A stretch of DNA of 64,000 nt from Providencia stuartii (GTDB lineage: Bacteria > Pseudomonadota > Gammaproteobacteria > Enterobacterales > Enterobacteriaceae). Where the stretch lies: contig NZ_CP119546.1 of the NCBI RefSeq assembly GCF_029277985.1, positions 2,046,001 to 2,110,000 on the forward strand, in the 5' to 3' direction. The notes beneath the pieces were generated by a model. That model had not been told where the DNA came from. It did no database searches and worked only from the letters and a program-made list of their open reading frames with translations. How positions within the stretch are numbered: the stretch's first letter is position 1; each line of letters begins with the position of its first letter. A program made the position numbers and the translations under genes. Below are positions 1 to 11,754 of this stretch, piece after piece.

Positions 1-1
1 G

Positions 2-697
2 CTAGACCTCATCCCACCGATAACCAAGACCATAAATAGAGCGAATAAACGTTTTTTCACTGTCGAGGGATTCAAGTTTACGACGTAAGTTTTTCACATG
101 GCTATCAATCGTTCTATCGGTAACAATACGATGGTCATCATAAAGAATATCAAGTAGCTGATCACGAGAGAAAACGGTTCCGGCGTTATCAGACAAGAAT
201 TTCAGTAAACGGAATTCAGCGGGGGTCAATTCTAACAGCTGTTCGCCGTAGCGAACCTGAAAAGCATTTTCATCGATGACCAGTTGTGTCTTGCTTTTAT
301 CGGAGATGGGGAGACGCTGACAACGTCGTAAGATAGTTTTCACGCGTGCCACCACTTCGCGAGGGCTAAAAGGCTTACAAATATAGTCGTCAGCACCGAT
401 TTCAAGACCTAATAAACGGTCGATCTCTTCGGTTTTTGCCGTCACCATAATAATCGGTATTTCGCAAAACTTCCGCAGTTCGCGGCAAATGCTCAATCCA
501 TCCATACCCGGCAGCATTAAATCAAGTAGGATAATATCCGGCTGATGTTGTCGCACATAATCAACGACGCCATCACCCCTTTGTAGCAGTGAAGGCTGGT
601 ACCCAGCGGCGTGAAGATAATCGTACAGTAGTTGTCCAAGTTTTGGCTCATCTTCAACAACCAATACATTGGCACTTGAAGTTTCTAATACTGTCAC
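2..697 (-). CDS. baeR: Response regulator BaeR (OmpR family)
   Basis: The 231-residue protein has a receiver domain (about residues 10-125) with acidic pair E15-D16, phospho-acceptor D59 in [10 protein letters not shown] and the CKPF lysine, then an OmpR/PhoB winged-helix DNA-binding domain (about 135-230, ending in [11 protein letters not shown]). It should take phosphate from BaeS and activate the mdtABC pump genes in response to envelope stress, as known for the E. coli Bae system. Its start overlaps the end of baeS by 4 nt, and it is the last gene of the minus-strand mdtA-mdtB-mdtC-baeS-baeR run. The stop codon lies at positions 2-4, so the gene is complete at the window edge. Confidence 0.95.
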   Translation of the reverse strand: MTVLETSSANVLVVEDEPKLGQLLYDYLHAAGYQPSLLQRGDGVVDYVRQHQPDIILLDLMLPGMDGLSICRELRKFCEIPIIMVTAKTEEIDRLLGLEIGADDYICKPFSPREVVARVKTILRRCQRLPISDKSKTQLVIDENAFQVRYGEQLLELTPAEFRLLKFLSDNAGTVFSRDQLLDILYDDHRIVTDRTIDSHVKNLRRKLESLDSEKTFIRSIYGLGYRWDEV

Positions 698-2088
698 TGC
701 TCATTTTCCTTTTGATTAAGCGGTAAATGGATAGCAATGCATACGCCACCTAAAGAAGAAGGGCTAGCATGTATGCTTCCTTTATGGGCTTCTATAATAT
801 TATAACAAATTGCCAATCCTAGGCCAGAGCCGCCGCTAGCACGGCTACGAGACTCTTCAGCGCGATAGAAGCGTTCGAACAGGTGGCTACATTGCTGTGC
901 CGTTAACCCCGGAGCACTGTCTTCCCAATAAAGGGAAAACTGGTCATTTTCAACAGTGGCTCGAATCACTATTTTACCGAGAGGGTCGGTATAGCGTAGG
1001 CTATTTTCCATTAAATTATAAAAGAGCTGTAGGATACGGTCAGGATCGATATTCATGATTTGCTGCTGAGGTAAATTGGCCTCAACGGTTAACTGTTTTT
1101 CTTCAAGTCGCCAATGGGCTTGGCCAATCGTCATATCAATTAATGGAATAATATCCGCAGACTGTATGCGATACACTAATGAACCACGATCAGACAGAGA
1201 CAGTTGATGCAAATCATTGACGAGTTTAATCAATGTTTGCGTTTCTGCGAGTAAAGAATTAATGGTCTCAGGGGTGGCTTTACGAACACCGTCTTGTACC
1301 GCTTCTAATTCACCTTGTAAGACGGATAATGGTGTTCGTAACTCATGAGAGATATCCGCCATGTAGTCGCGACGCATCTGTTCATTTTTTTCAAGGGTTG
1401 AAGCTAAATGGTTAAAATCTTTCGCTAATTGCCCCAGTTCATCGTGGCCGACTTCCGCAACACGGATTGAAAAATCACCATTAGCAAGCTGATTAGTCCC
1501 ATATAAAAGCCGTTTAATGGGCTTTAAAAAGCCTCTTGCTAACAAAAGAGTCGCGATTAAGGCAACAACTAAAGATAATCCTGCAATTAGCCAGCTGGTT
1601 AGCATCTGTTGTTCATCAAAGCGGCGGTCAATTTCACTGCTGATACCATCGCCACTACTGGCAATCACCCAACCCACAGTCTTGCCATTGGATGTGACGA
1701 CTGGTTGACGGATGACATCATCCGGTAAAGGAACATCACGGCCTAAAATCAACTGATCTTGGCTATCGTAAACCCAAAAATAAGAACGCCAACCTTTTGG
1801 TTTGGTAGGAGGAAGGGCACGTTGGTGATGTTCTATGCTGCGTAAAATATGAAAAAAGGCACGTTCATTCCGTATTAAAAAACGCCAGCTGCCGGTTTCA
1901 TCGTATTGTTCAGCAAGAGCATCGGCAATAAGTTCAGTACGCTGTTGATCATTCTCGCGAATATAATCGATAAAACCATGTTGAAAGCTCATGCGCACAC
2001 CTTGGTGCATGATAACAACAAGCAGTATGCAGGTGGCAAAAATGGCCAAAAACAATCGGGTGCTGACACTATTAAATCTCAGTTTCAT
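694..2088 (-). CDS. baeS: Envelope-stress sensor histidine kinase BaeS
   Basis: The 464-residue inner-membrane kinase has an N-terminal membrane segment (about residues 12-30), a periplasmic sensor loop and a second membrane segment (about 166-185). A HAMP domain follows, then the H-box [15 protein letters not shown] around residue 248 and an ATPase domain with N-box ([10 protein letters not shown]) and G-box (GGSGLGLAI). It should autophosphorylate and pass phosphate to BaeR, encoded next with a 4-nt overlap. It follows mdtC by 9 nt, so it is probably co-transcribed with the pump it controls. Length is close to E. coli BaeS (467). The first methionine is kept because no better start lies inside. 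Confidence 0.95.
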   Translation of the reverse strand: MKLRFNSVSTRLFLAIFATCILLVVIMHQGVRMSFQHGFIDYIRENDQQRTELIADALAEQYDETGSWRFLIRNERAFFHILRSIEHHQRALPPTKPKGWRSYFWVYDSQDQLILGRDVPLPDDVIRQPVVTSNGKTVGWVIASSGDGISSEIDRRFDEQQMLTSWLIAGLSLVVALIATLLLARGFLKPIKRLLYGTNQLANGDFSIRVAEVGHDELGQLAKDFNHLASTLEKNEQMRRDYMADISHELRTPLSVLQGELEAVQDGVRKATPETINSLLAETQTLIKLVNDLHQLSLSDRGSLVYRIQSADIIPLIDMTIGQAHWRLEEKQLTVEANLPQQQIMNIDPDRILQLFYNLMENSLRYTDPLGKIVIRATVENDQFSLYWEDSAPGLTAQQCSHLFERFYRAEESRSRASGGSGLGLAICYNIIEAHKGSIHASPSSLGGVCIAIHLPLNQKENEQ

Positions 2089-2097
2089 TATGTTGCC

Positions 2098-5000
2098 TTA
2101 ATGAGTAAGCGTTACTGCTTTTTTGCTATAACGCTGTCTGAGTTGATCAAAGCATAAATACACGACGGGTGTGGTAAATAAGGTGAGAAGCTGACTCATC
2201 ACCAAGCCACCCACAATCGTGATACCCAATGGTTGACGTAACTCTGCACCATCACCACTTCCTAACGCGAGTGGTAGGGCGCCAAAGATTGCTGCAAGCG
2301 TAGTCATTAAAATAGGTCTAAAACGGAGTAAACTGGCGCGGAAAATAGCGTCACGGGCCGTTAAACCTTCATTACGTTGAGCTTGGATTGCAAAATCAAC
2401 CATAATAATGGCGTTCTTCTTCACTATACCGATGAGAAGCATGATCCCGATTAGCGCGATTAGGCTAAATGGGGTATTAAATAGCTCCAAAGCGAGTAAA
2501 GCACCAACACCAGCCGAAGGCAATGTCGATAAGATGGTTAATGGGTGAATATAGCTTTCATACAAGATACCTAACACTAAGTATACGGTGATAATCGCGG
2601 CAAAAATCAAAAATAATTGTGATTTTAGAGTATCTTGAAATATTTGAGCCGTGCCTGCAAACGTACCTCTAACCGTGGAGGGGACGCCAAGCGCTGTCAT
2701 TGTTTTTTCGATTGCTGAAATAGCCTCTTCAAGGGTATACCCCTCAGCGACGTTGAAGGCAATGGTTGAGGATGCCGATAGGCCCTGATGGTTTACGCTT
2801 AATGGTGCATTTGCAGGTTGCCAGCGAGCGAAATAAGACAATGGTATCGCTTCACCGTTACTATTGATAACAAACATCTTATCCAGTGAGCTGACATCTT
2901 GAGTGTACTCAGGAGCAACCTCCATGACGACCTTATATTGGTTCATGGACTCATAAATGGTGGAAACTTGACGCTGACCAAAAGCGTTATTCAGCAGGTC
3001 ATTAGCAATCCGGACATCGATACCTAATTGAGCCATTAAATCTCTATCATAGGTCATAGCCATTTCAGCGCCTTTATCTTCCTTATCCGAGTTCACATCG
3101 GTGACTTGAGGAAGGTCTGCAATAGCTTTACGTATTGCGGGCTCCCACTCGCGTAGGGCATTGAGTTCATCGGCCAATAGCGAAAATTGATAGCTGGAGT
3201 TTGCTTGCCGACCACCAACACGAATATCTTGTACTGGCATCATAAATAAGTTAGCGCCCGGTTCTTTGGCTAACTTAGCTCTCAATCGATTAATGACCGC
3301 ATTGGCGCTCTCTGTGCGTTCATCGAGTGGCTTTAAAGAAATAAACATAGAACCACTATTCACGCGACTACCGCCTGTAAAACCTGTGACACTTTCGACG
3401 GCAGGATCAGCTTTGACTTGCTGCATAAAGCGCGTCATTTTTTCTTTCATCGCTTGAAATGAGATACTTTGGTCAGCACGAACAAAACCGAGTAAACGCC
3501 CCGTATCTTGCTCAGGAAAAAACGTTTTAGGGATAGCGATATACAAATAGATATTGAGCCCAATTGTCGCAAATAAAATCGCTAGCACACTGCGTTTATG
3601 TGATAACACCCAATTTAACGTGACGCCGTAACTTTCTTGTATCCGCTGTAAATAACGGTGAGTGCTATTAGGCTTGTCGGTTTTTATAATCCGTTTTTTT
3701 AATAAATGGGCGCACATCATCGGTGTGAGTGTCAGTGAGATAACCAATGATATGCCAATGGCGGTGGCGAGTGTGATAGCAAATTCACGGAATAGACGCC
3801 CGACCAATCCTTCCATTAAAAGCAACGGAATAAATACGGCAACAAGGGAAACACTCATGGAAACAACGGTAAATCCGACTTCGCTAACCCCTCTGACCGC
3901 GGCAATAAAGGGTTTAGTGCCATTTTCAATATGACGTGAGATATTTTCGAGTACCACAATGGCATCATCTACCACAAAACCGGTTGCAACGGTGAGTGCC
4001 ATCAATGACAAATTATTTAAACTGAATCCACAAAGATACATGGCAGTAAAGGTGCCAATTAAGGAAACAGGTACCGCAATTGCGGGTATTAGCGTTGCGC
4101 GGCCTGAGCGTAGAAACAGTAAAACGACAAGTATAACTAAAGCGATTGCAATGATGAGTGCGCGCTCAACTTCAACCAGGGATGCACGGATCGTTGGCGT
4201 TCTATCCTGCGCGACTTTTAAATCAATTGCTGCGGGGATCATATTTTGAAATTCGGGCAGTTCAGCACGAATTCGATTAACCGTTTCAATAATGTTTGCC
4301 CCCGCTTCACGACGGATGACAATCAATACAGCGGGTTCTCCTCCAGACATACCTGCGGTACGCACATCTTGGATGGAGTCTTTAACGTTGGCGACATCAC
4401 TTAATTTGACGGCATTGCCATCTTGATAGTGGACAATAATGGGGCGATAATCCGCGGCTTTCTTTAATTCATCATTGGTTTGCACTTGCCAGCGCTTGTC
4501 ATCATCATTGATATAGCCTTGAGGCTGACGCACGTTGGCACTGCTTATCGCCGAACGCACTTTATCAAGCGATACACCTTGATTAAACAAGGCCGTTGGA
4601 TTGAGTTCAACTCGAACAGCAGGCAGCGAACCCCCACCAACAGAAACTTCACTCACGCCTTCAATTTGTGCGATACGCTGTGATAAACGGGTTGATGCAA
4701 TATCATAAATCTCACCCGTACTCAGGGTTTTTGACGTTAATGTCAAAATCATGATGGGAGCATCGGATGGGTTCGATTTATAGTATCTAGGTTTGCTTGG
4801 CATACCGCTTGGCAACAGGTTTTGTGCTGCATTAATCGCCGCTTGCACTTCACGAGCTGCATTATTGATATCTTTATTAAGATTAAATTCTAATGTAATT
4901 GTCGTACGACCCAGTGCACTGCTGGAAGTCATCTCACTAATACCCGCGATACTCCCTAATGAACGCTCAAGAGGGGTCGCAATAGAAGAGGCCATTGTTT

Positions 5001-5172
5001 CAGGAGAGGCGCCCGGAAGTGACGCTGTCACGTTTATCACGGGGTAATCAACCTGCGGCAACGGGGCAACAGGTAAGAAAATAAAGCTCAGCGCGCCACA
5101 TAGCGAAATGGCGACGCTAATCAATGTGGTCGCTACAGGGCGGCTAATGAACAGTGCAAAGAAACGCTTCAT
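2098..5172 (-). CDS. mdtC: RND multidrug efflux pump subunit MdtC
   Basis: This 1024-residue inner-membrane RND permease has the classic plan: TM1 at about residues 10-30, a large periplasmic porter loop, a TM2-6 block, a second periplasmic loop and a TM7-12 block. The TM4 proton-relay segment [14 protein letters not shown] carries the paired aspartates of the family. MdtC works with MdtB as a heteromultimeric pump using proton motive force, joined to TolC by the adaptor MdtA; known E. coli substrates include bile salts and novobiocin. It overlaps the mdtB stop by 1 nt, so translation is probably coupled. No tolC gene lies in the window. Confidence 0.96.
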   Translation of the reverse strand: MKRFFALFISRPVATTLISVAISLCGALSFIFLPVAPLPQVDYPVINVTASLPGASPETMASSIATPLERSLGSIAGISEMTSSSALGRTTITLEFNLNKDINNAAREVQAAINAAQNLLPSGMPSKPRYYKSNPSDAPIMILTLTSKTLSTGEIYDIASTRLSQRIAQIEGVSEVSVGGGSLPAVRVELNPTALFNQGVSLDKVRSAISSANVRQPQGYINDDDKRWQVQTNDELKKAADYRPIIVHYQDGNAVKLSDVANVKDSIQDVRTAGMSGGEPAVLIVIRREAGANIIETVNRIRAELPEFQNMIPAAIDLKVAQDRTPTIRASLVEVERALIIAIALVILVVLLFLRSGRATLIPAIAVPVSLIGTFTAMYLCGFSLNNLSLMALTVATGFVVDDAIVVLENISRHIENGTKPFIAAVRGVSEVGFTVVSMSVSLVAVFIPLLLMEGLVGRLFREFAITLATAIGISLVISLTLTPMMCAHLLKKRIIKTDKPNSTHRYLQRIQESYGVTLNWVLSHKRSVLAILFATIGLNIYLYIAIPKTFFPEQDTGRLLGFVRADQSISFQAMKEKMTRFMQQVKADPAVESVTGFTGGSRVNSGSMFISLKPLDERTESANAVINRLRAKLAKEPGANLFMMPVQDIRVGGRQANSSYQFSLLADELNALREWEPAIRKAIADLPQVTDVNSDKEDKGAEMAMTYDRDLMAQLGIDVRIANDLLNNAFGQRQVSTIYESMNQYKVVMEVAPEYTQDVSSLDKMFVINSNGEAIPLSYFARWQPANAPLSVNHQGLSASSTIAFNVAEGYTLEEAISAIEKTMTALGVPSTVRGTFAGTAQIFQDTLKSQLFLIFAAIITVYLVLGILYESYIHPLTILSTLPSAGVGALLALELFNTPFSLIALIGIMLLIGIVKKNAIIMVDFAIQAQRNEGLTARDAIFRASLLRFRPILMTTLAAIFGALPLALGSGDGAELRQPLGITIVGGLVMSQLLTLFTTPVVYLCFDQLRQRYSKKAVTLTH

Positions 5173-8100
5173 TATGACACCTGTTGTTTACGGCTTTGAC
5201 GACGGGCTTTTAAGTTATTGGAAAGACTATCAAATAACAGGTAGATTACAGGCGTCGTAAATAAGGTTAAGATTTGGCTCATAATTAGCCCTCCCACCAT
5301 ACAAATCCCCAGTGGTTGGCGTAGTTCTGCGCCGACCCCTGAGCTCAACATGAGAGGTAATGCCCCCAGTAATGCGGCCATGGTTGTCATGAGTATTGGG
5401 CGGAAGCGTAATAAGCAAGCTTGGTAGATAGCCTCTTTAGGCGACATGCCTTGCTGGCGTTCAGCAGCAAGAGCAAAGTCAATCATCATGATAGCGTTCT
5501 TTTTAACTATCCCGATCAGCAATATGATACCAATCACCGCAATCACATCGAGTTCACTGCCTGCCATCATTAAGGCAAGTAATGCACCCACCCCCGCGGT
5601 TGGAAGCGTTGACAGTATTGTAATCGGGTGAATAAAGCTTTCATATAAAATACCTAGCACGATATACATAGCGACAATCGCCGCGGCAATCAACCAAACG
5701 GTACTACTTAACGCCGCTTCAAAAGCGAGTGTAGCGCCTTGAAATTGGGTGGTAATTGATTTAGGCATTTCAATTTGTGCCTCAGCGTTTTTGACGGCAT
5801 TTACCGCTGATTCTAGAGAGGCACCTTCAGCAAGGTTGAACGAGAATGTTGTCGCTGGGAACTGATCTAAATGATTGATGGCTAGCGGGCCATAACCTTC
5901 CTGAATGTTGACTAAGGTACTCAATGGAACTATTGCGCCATCAGTTCCTTTCAGACGGACATCATTTAATGCGTCGATGCCATCACGGGTTTGTGTATTA
6001 TGCTCCAGAATGACACGATATTGGTTAGACTGGGTGTAAATGGTTGAGATCATGCGCTGACCGAAGGCATTATATAAGGCATTATCGATAGCTGACATGC
6101 TAATACCAAAACGACTTGCTGTATCTCGGTCAACATTAACGTAGGCAACTAACCCTTTGTCTTGCCAGTCACTACTGACATCCACTAATTCAGGTTGTTG
6201 TTTTAATTCCGCCAGTAATTTAGGCACCCATAAAGTTAGCTCATCCAAAGAGCTGGCTTGCAAGGTAAATTGATATTGCGTCCGCGCTAATTGTGTATCG
6301 ATAGTGAGGTCTTGCATCGGTTGCAAGTATAAATTGACACCTGAGACAGTATTCGCTATTTGTTGCAAGCGCGGAATAATGGTACTTACACGATCAGGGC
6401 GCTCGTCTAATGGTTTCAAGGTAATTTGAATACGTCCGTTATTCAGTGTTGCATTGGTTCCATCGACGCCCACATAAGTCGTGATATTGTCGACCGCCGG
6501 ATCTGCCAATAATTTTTCGGCCACTTCTTGCTGTTTTTGCGACATTGCTGCAAATGAAATCGATTGACGGCTTTCAATGGTACCTTGAATAATCCCACCA
6601 TCTTGTAATGGGAAGAAACCTTTTGGGATCCACATATACAGTAATACAGTTAGAACCAAGGTACCGATAGCCACAGAAAGTGTTAACCAACGATGATTTA
6701 ATACACGTTTGAGCCAAATTGCATAACCTGCAATCATGCTATCGAAGAAACGCTCACAAGCGATTTCAAAGCGATTATGCTTATGTTCTGACTCGGGTTT
6801 TAATAAACGCGCACACATCATTGGCGTGAGTGTTAATGAAACCACGGCAGAGATGAGGATAGCAACTGCAAGGGTTATAGCAAATTCACGGAATAAGCGA
6901 CCAACGATATCCCCCATAAACAGTAACGGGATCAGAACAGCCACGAGCGAGAATGTCAGTGAAATGATGGTAAACCCGATTTCACCGGCTCCCTTTAGGG
7001 CTGCTACGACGGGTTTATCCCCTTGTTCGAGATAACGGGAAATATTCTCAATGACCACAATCGCATCATCCACGACAAAGCCTGTGGCAATAGTTAATGC
7101 CATTAATGTGAGGTTATTGACGGAGAAACCACAAAAATACATAACGGCAAAGGTGCCTACCAAGGAAAGCGGAACGGCAATACCGGGAATTAACGTGGCG
7201 ATACCATTACGAAGGAACAGGTAGATCACCATGACAACCAGTGCGATAGCAAGCATTAATTCGAATTGCACATCGTTGACAGAGGCTCGAATCGTGCTAG
7301 TTCTATCCGTTAAGATTTTAACATCCACTGATTTAGGCAGTGTCTCGATTAATTCAGGCAGTAAATTGCGGATAGTATCTGTCGTTTCGATAACATTAGC
7401 GCCAGGTTGGCGTTGAATATTAATGACAATCGCTTGTTGCGTATTGGCCCAAGCACCCAAATAAGCATTCTCTGCGGCTTGCTCGATTGTCGCTATATCA
7501 CCAAGTCGTACCGGCGCCCCATTCTGGAAAGCAACAATTAAACGACGATAATCATCCAGTGACTTCATTTGGTCATTGGCTGATAGGGTGACAGCTCGGG
7601 TAGGGCCATCGAAACTCCCTTTTGCAGAGTTCACGTTGGCATTGTTGATCGCAGTGCGAATAGTATCACTGTCTAAGCCTTTTGCTGCCATTGCTTGTGG
7701 ATTCAAACTGACACGAACCGCTGGGCGTTGTCCACCTGCCAGTGTCACAAGACCGACACCATTGACTTGAGATATTTTCTGAGCAATACGGTTTTCAATA
7801 ATATCTTGTACTTGCGTTAGAGGCATCGCATCTGAAGTTACCGCAAGTGTTAATATCGGTGGGTCAGCAGGGTTAACTTTGTTGTAAATTGGCGGATAGG
7901 GCAAATCAGAGGGCAATAAACTGGACGCTGAATTAATCGCGGCTTGAACTTCTTGCTCAGCAACCTCTAATGGCAAAGTGAGCTGGAACATCAGTGTGAT
8001 CACTGAAGCGCCGCCTGAACTTTGCGAAGACATTTGCTTAAGACCTGACATTTGCCCAAATTGTGTTTCTAACGGCGCAGTTACCGCCGATGTCATGACT

Positions 8101-8294
8101 TCAGGGCTAGCGCCAGGGTAGAGCGTCACTACCTGAATCGTTGGATAGTCCACTTCAGGTAATGCAGATACAGGGAGAAAACGATAACCGATAATCCCTG
8201 CGAGTAAGATCGCGACCATAAATAAGGTTGTGGCGACGGGACGTAAAATAAATAGACGAGAAGGGCCGCCACCTTTTTGGATCCCTGGCTGCAT
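5172..8294 (-). CDS. mdtB: RND multidrug efflux pump subunit MdtB
   Basis: The 1040-residue RND permease begins with the MdtB-type leader [20 protein letters not shown] before TM1. It keeps the TM4 proton-relay motif [17 protein letters not shown] and two large periplasmic loops. It is clearly paralogous to the adjacent MdtC and acts with it in one heteromeric pump in the inner membrane. The gene shares one nucleotide with mdtA upstream and with mdtC downstream, a tight arrangement consistent with one transcript and stoichiometric assembly. Length matches E. coli MdtB (1040). Confidence 0.96.
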   Translation of the reverse strand: MQPGIQKGGGPSRLFILRPVATTLFMVAILLAGIIGYRFLPVSALPEVDYPTIQVVTLYPGASPEVMTSAVTAPLETQFGQMSGLKQMSSQSSGGASVITLMFQLTLPLEVAEQEVQAAINSASSLLPSDLPYPPIYNKVNPADPPILTLAVTSDAMPLTQVQDIIENRIAQKISQVNGVGLVTLAGGQRPAVRVSLNPQAMAAKGLDSDTIRTAINNANVNSAKGSFDGPTRAVTLSANDQMKSLDDYRRLIVAFQNGAPVRLGDIATIEQAAENAYLGAWANTQQAIVINIQRQPGANVIETTDTIRNLLPELIETLPKSVDVKILTDRTSTIRASVNDVQFELMLAIALVVMVIYLFLRNGIATLIPGIAVPLSLVGTFAVMYFCGFSVNNLTLMALTIATGFVVDDAIVVIENISRYLEQGDKPVVAALKGAGEIGFTIISLTFSLVAVLIPLLFMGDIVGRLFREFAITLAVAILISAVVSLTLTPMMCARLLKPESEHKHNRFEIACERFFDSMIAGYAIWLKRVLNHRWLTLSVAIGTLVLTVLLYMWIPKGFFPLQDGGIIQGTIESRQSISFAAMSQKQQEVAEKLLADPAVDNITTYVGVDGTNATLNNGRIQITLKPLDERPDRVSTIIPRLQQIANTVSGVNLYLQPMQDLTIDTQLARTQYQFTLQASSLDELTLWVPKLLAELKQQPELVDVSSDWQDKGLVAYVNVDRDTASRFGISMSAIDNALYNAFGQRMISTIYTQSNQYRVILEHNTQTRDGIDALNDVRLKGTDGAIVPLSTLVNIQEGYGPLAINHLDQFPATTFSFNLAEGASLESAVNAVKNAEAQIEMPKSITTQFQGATLAFEAALSSTVWLIAAAIVAMYIVLGILYESFIHPITILSTLPTAGVGALLALMMAGSELDVIAVIGIILLIGIVKKNAIMMIDFALAAERQQGMSPKEAIYQACLLRFRPILMTTMAALLGALPLMLSSGVGAELRQPLGICMVGGLIMSQILTLFTTPVIYLLFDSLSNNLKARRQSRKQQVS

Positions 8295-9532
8295 CAGGCT
8301 TTCTCCGCTGTATTTTTATTTTTTTGCGGTTTGGCTGATTTAGCGACCGTTTCACTATTCACGACCTCAACGCTGGTACCATCCGTTAAACGATCAACAC
8401 CGTCAGTAATCACTTTTGTATTCGCGGTTAGACCACTTTCAATCACGACTTGATGACTATCTTGCATTCCAACAGTGACGGATTTTTTACTCACATGGTT
8501 ATCATCACTTAATACCCAAACATAATGGCCTTCATTCCCCATTTGCAAAGCAGCAGTCGGTATGACAACGGCATTTTGCAGTGTTTCGACCTGCATTTTG
8601 ATATTGACAAATTGGTTAGGGAATAAGCTTTGTAACTCGTTCGTGAAACGGGCTTTCATTTTTAATGTGCCGGTGGCTGGGTCTATTTGGTTGTCGGTGC
8701 TCAAGAGGTAGCCTTCACTAATCATCGCAATATTATTGCGATCCCACGCTTCGACTTTGACTTTTTGACCGGATAATTGGGCTTTTTGAACCGCGGGAAT
8801 ATCGCCTTCAGGCAGGGCAAATATGACATCAGCAGGTTGAGTTTGTGTAATCACGACCAGAGGAGTTGCGCTGCCAGCTGAAATGAAGTTACCTACATCG
8901 ACTTGCTTTAAACCGACGCGCCCTGAAATTGGGGCGGTGATCTTACTGTAAGTGAGCTGTAATTTTGCGTTATCAACAGATGCTTGATCGACTTTAATAC
9001 TGCCTTCTGCTTGTAACACTAAGGCTCGCTGATTATCGAGTTCTTGTTGTGAAATAACCTTCGTATTGGCTAATTTTTGATAACGGCTTAAATCTAGTCG
9101 AGCATTCGCCAAAGTTGCTTTATCTTTAGCAAGCTGACCTTCGGCTTGTGCTAATTGTACTTCAAATGGACGCGGATCAATTTCAGCAAGTAAATCACCC
9201 GCTTGCACTTGTTGGCCTTCAGTAAAATGCAATGACATTAATTGTCCTTCAACGCGGCTGGTGACAGTGACGACGTTTGCAGCCTGAACAGTGCCAAGGC
9301 CAGTTAAGTAACGAGGAACAACTTTTTCCACCGCATTAGCGTATTGAACAGGTGCGAGCATGCGATTTGGCATTCCACTAGGTCGTGTCGGCCGCGGGGT
9401 ATTGGAATTATTTTGCGTGGTACTGGAAGGGTTTTCTTGCGAATAAAAATACCAACCTGCACCGGCAGCGATTATGACGGCAACGAAAATGGCTGAACGG
9501 GTGAATGTAGTACGGCGTTTTTGTTTATTCAT
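8294..9532 (-). CDS. mdtA: Periplasmic adaptor (membrane fusion) protein MdtA
   Basis: The 412-residue protein has an N-terminal membrane anchor (about residues 13-30, [15 protein letters not shown]) without a lipobox cysteine. A Pro/Asn-rich linker follows, then the HlyD/AcrA-type lipoyl and alpha-hairpin region (about 85-225) and the beta-barrel and membrane-proximal domains. It should bridge the MdtBC pump to an outer-membrane TolC channel across the periplasm. It is the first gene of mdtABC-baeSR; its promoter should lie between 9533 and the upstream terminator at 9743. The C-terminal tail is lysine-rich ([11 protein letters not shown]). Confidence 0.95.
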   Translation of the reverse strand: MNKQKRRTTFTRSAIFVAVIIAAGAGWYFYSQENPSSTTQNNSNTPRPTRPSGMPNRMLAPVQYANAVEKVVPRYLTGLGTVQAANVVTVTSRVEGQLMSLHFTEGQQVQAGDLLAEIDPRPFEVQLAQAEGQLAKDKATLANARLDLSRYQKLANTKVISQQELDNQRALVLQAEGSIKVDQASVDNAKLQLTYSKITAPISGRVGLKQVDVGNFISAGSATPLVVITQTQPADVIFALPEGDIPAVQKAQLSGQKVKVEAWDRNNIAMISEGYLLSTDNQIDPATGTLKMKARFTNELQSLFPNQFVNIKMQVETLQNAVVIPTAALQMGNEGHYVWVLSDDNHVSKKSVTVGMQDSHQVVIESGLTANTKVITDGVDRLTDGTSVEVVNSETVAKSAKPQKNKNTAEKA

Positions 9533-9737
9533 TTAAATTTTCGCTTAGCTCAACAACAAGTAGAAAAACATCACATTAGAAGGACAAAGTCGCAGATATG
9601 CATCTGCTATATAGTTAAAAATTAGTCAGTTGCGTTATGTTAATAGTTTAACGTGGGGGTTACACGTAAAAATGAAGGAAATATGAAAAAAACGTCAACT
9701 AGTGTGCAGAATAAGCAGGTTAGCAGATTAAATTGTA

Positions 9738-9772
9738 TAAAAAAACCTGTGGCGATTAACAACCACAGGTTT
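9738..9772 (-). terminator. Rho-independent terminator of the MHS transporter gene
   Basis: The arms AAACCTGTGG (9743-9752) and CCACAGGTTT (9763-9772) form a 10-bp stem. Read on the minus strand the stem is followed by a run of T, as expected for an intrinsic terminator. It sits 31 nt past the stop of the 9804-11159 gene and so separates that gene from mdtA. Confidence 0.85.
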
Positions 9773-9803
9773 ATAAACAAATAACATAACAGAGGGGGTC
9801 ACA

Positions 9804-11159
9804 TTAGCGTGATGCGCTGGTGTTTAATGCGCCAACTTTATTCTGTTCTGCTTCGCTGTTGGCGGTCCATCCTTTCCAAGCTAATGGCAGGTAAGCAACA
9901 GCAACGGCTAATAAAGAGACTCCCGCCACATAATACGCTGGCGCCATATGAGATTGTTGTAACCATGCTCCAGTTAAGATAGGCGTTAATCCACCAAAGA
10001 TGGCGTAAGCCACGTTATAGGCAAATGATAAGCCCGAAAAACGAATTTCAGGTGGAAATGCGCGAGTACTGATAATAGGGGTAGTCGCGATAGCCCCCAC
10101 AAAAAAGCCCATCAAGGCATAGTTAAATATTAATGTTGAGGCTGCAATATCCGTGGATAAAGACGAATAAAAATACAAGGCAGTGACGGCCAACCCCCCC
10201 CATGACAAGGTCATTGAGGCACGGGTACCCATTTTATCGCCAAACCAACCCCAGAAGATACAGCCTAACGTTAATGTTAAAGTTGCAGCGCAGTTTGCTT
10301 GCAGTGCGATATCGCGGTCGATCTGGTAAAGGCCTTTAAGCACAACATCAGGGGTCATCAAAATGGTCACAACGATAGCGGTAGATAATGACCAAGTCAG
10401 TGCCGCAGTGATCATACATGCTTGTTTATGCGATTTTATCACCGTTTTAACAGGTAACTCTTTTGCTAACGCTTTTTTTGCCGCCAGTTCTTTAAAAATA
10501 GGGGTTTCTTCTAAGAAACGACGTAAATAAACGGAAATAAAGCCAAAAACACCACCAAGAATAAAGGGAATACGCCATGCGAAATCATGAATTTCCTGAG
10601 CGCTATAGCTACGTTCAATAATGATGGCGACAATGGAGCCTAATAAGATGCCACCAGTGATACCAGATGTTAAAGTACCGACGCCAAGGCCATAGCGTTG
10701 TTTGGGGGTATGTTCCGCAATAAATACCCATGCGCCTGGCATTTCACCACCAATAGCCGCACCTTGCATAATACGCATCAACAGAAGCAATAATGGTGCA
10801 GCGGCGCCAATTGTGGCGTAGGTAGGCAAGAAACCAATGACAAAGGTTGGGAAGGCCATTAAGAAAATGCTAAGAGTAAACATTTTCTTACGACCGATTT
10901 TATCGCCAAAGTGCGCCATGATAATGCCACCAAGCGGGCGAGCAAGATAACCCGCAGCAAACAAACCTAGTGTTGCCATCAGAGCTAAAAACTCATTATC
11001 ACCAGGGAAAAATAGCTGAGAAATAATTTTCGCGTAAAAGACGAAAATGACGAAATCATAAAATTCAAGGGTTCCGCCTAAAGATGACAACCCTAATGTT
11101 TTATAATCTTCTTTTCTCAAAGGCCTTGCCGAGGGCTGGCTGGTTGTTTGCGATGTCAT
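9804..11159 (-). CDS. MFS transporter, metabolite:H+ symporter (MHS) type
   Basis: The 451-residue polytopic protein has about 12 hydrophobic segments and MHS family marks: GGTLEFYDFVIFVFYA in TM1, the loop 2-3 motif GDKIGRKKMF, and MQGAAIGGEMPGAWVFIAEH in TM4-5. Relatives (ProP, ShiA, KgtP and the YhjE/YdfJ group) import compatible solutes, shikimate or dicarboxylates with protons. The sequence alone does not fix the substrate. It stands alone: its own terminator separates it from mdtA, and a 595-nt AT-rich region lies upstream. The 5' end (MTSQTTSQPSARPLRKEDYK) is a plausible cytosolic N-terminus with AAGGATAAT upstream as ribosome binding site. Confidence 0.85.
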   Translation of the reverse strand: MTSQTTSQPSARPLRKEDYKTLGLSSLGGTLEFYDFVIFVFYAKIISQLFFPGDNEFLALMATLGLFAAGYLARPLGGIIMAHFGDKIGRKKMFTLSIFLMAFPTFVIGFLPTYATIGAAAPLLLLLMRIMQGAAIGGEMPGAWVFIAEHTPKQRYGLGVGTLTSGITGGILLGSIVAIIIERSYSAQEIHDFAWRIPFILGGVFGFISVYLRRFLEETPIFKELAAKKALAKELPVKTVIKSHKQACMITAALTWSLSTAIVVTILMTPDVVLKGLYQIDRDIALQANCAATLTLTLGCIFWGWFGDKMGTRASMTLSWGGLAVTALYFYSSLSTDIAASTLIFNYALMGFFVGAIATTPIISTRAFPPEIRFSGLSFAYNVAYAIFGGLTPILTGAWLQQSHMAPAYYVAGVSLLAVAVAYLPLAWKGWTANSEAEQNKVGALNTSASR

Positions 11160-11711
11160 AATATTATCCTTTTCAAATACCGAATATATTTTTTTATTTT
11201 AAATTCGGAATAACCGCTAAATTTACTGTCGCAGACAGTAAATAATATTAGATGTGTGCAGATAAGTGGTATAAAACCTTGGATGGAACAACCTAGTTAA
11301 TACGCTGTATCTTTATGCATGCACTCATTTATAGCAGAAAATTCCATATTTTGTAAACTGCAACTCTGTAAACAAGATGAATAATCTAACTATATATCTT
11401 TGTTTAATTATATATTTCATCACGCAAAACAATCACATTATATGATGTTAATAAATAATTTTTTGCAGCAGATCATATATTCTCATTTTTGAATTAAGAG
11501 AAAATAAGGCGATTTATTGCTGTTTTTGTTGATTAATTCATCAATCCAGTCACAAATAATTAATTTCATTATTTGCCATGAATTATTTCAATAATGACAA
11601 TCAACAGCGTCGTAAAATGCGAGAAAATAAAAAACAATCAAAAAGCGTGTAATTATTGGGAGAGAGTTTGAAATTAATAATGTGAGTAATGGGGTAGGCT
11701 AAGTATTATAA
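11160..11711. other. Long AT-rich intergenic region without a recognised gene
   Basis: About 550 nt between the MHS transporter start and the mgtE terminator hold no convincing reading frame. The stretch at about 11320-11620 is strongly AT-rich. It probably contains the promoter and regulatory region of the MHS transporter (minus strand). I see no tRNA, riboswitch or repeat in it. Confidence 0.6.
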
Positions 11712-11748
11712 TTGGCATACCCAGAGTGTAATTTTCTGGGTATGCCAA
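11712..11748 (-). terminator. Hairpin terminator downstream of mgtE
   Basis: A perfect 13-bp inverted repeat, TTGGCATACCCAG (11712-11724) and CTGGGTATGCCAA (11736-11748), starts 7 nt after the mgtE stop. The 11-nt loop and very stable stem fit a terminator or RNA 3'-end protector. The T-run on the minus strand is short, so efficiency is uncertain. Confidence 0.75.
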
Positions 11749-11754
11749 AAGGGA

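Noticed and set aside
9702..9710. GTGTGCAGA, reverse complement close to the BaeR half-site TCTNCANAA, upstream of mdtA
   Set aside because: One short half-site with a mismatch, without a second half; too weak to call an operator, although BaeR control of mdtABC is expected.
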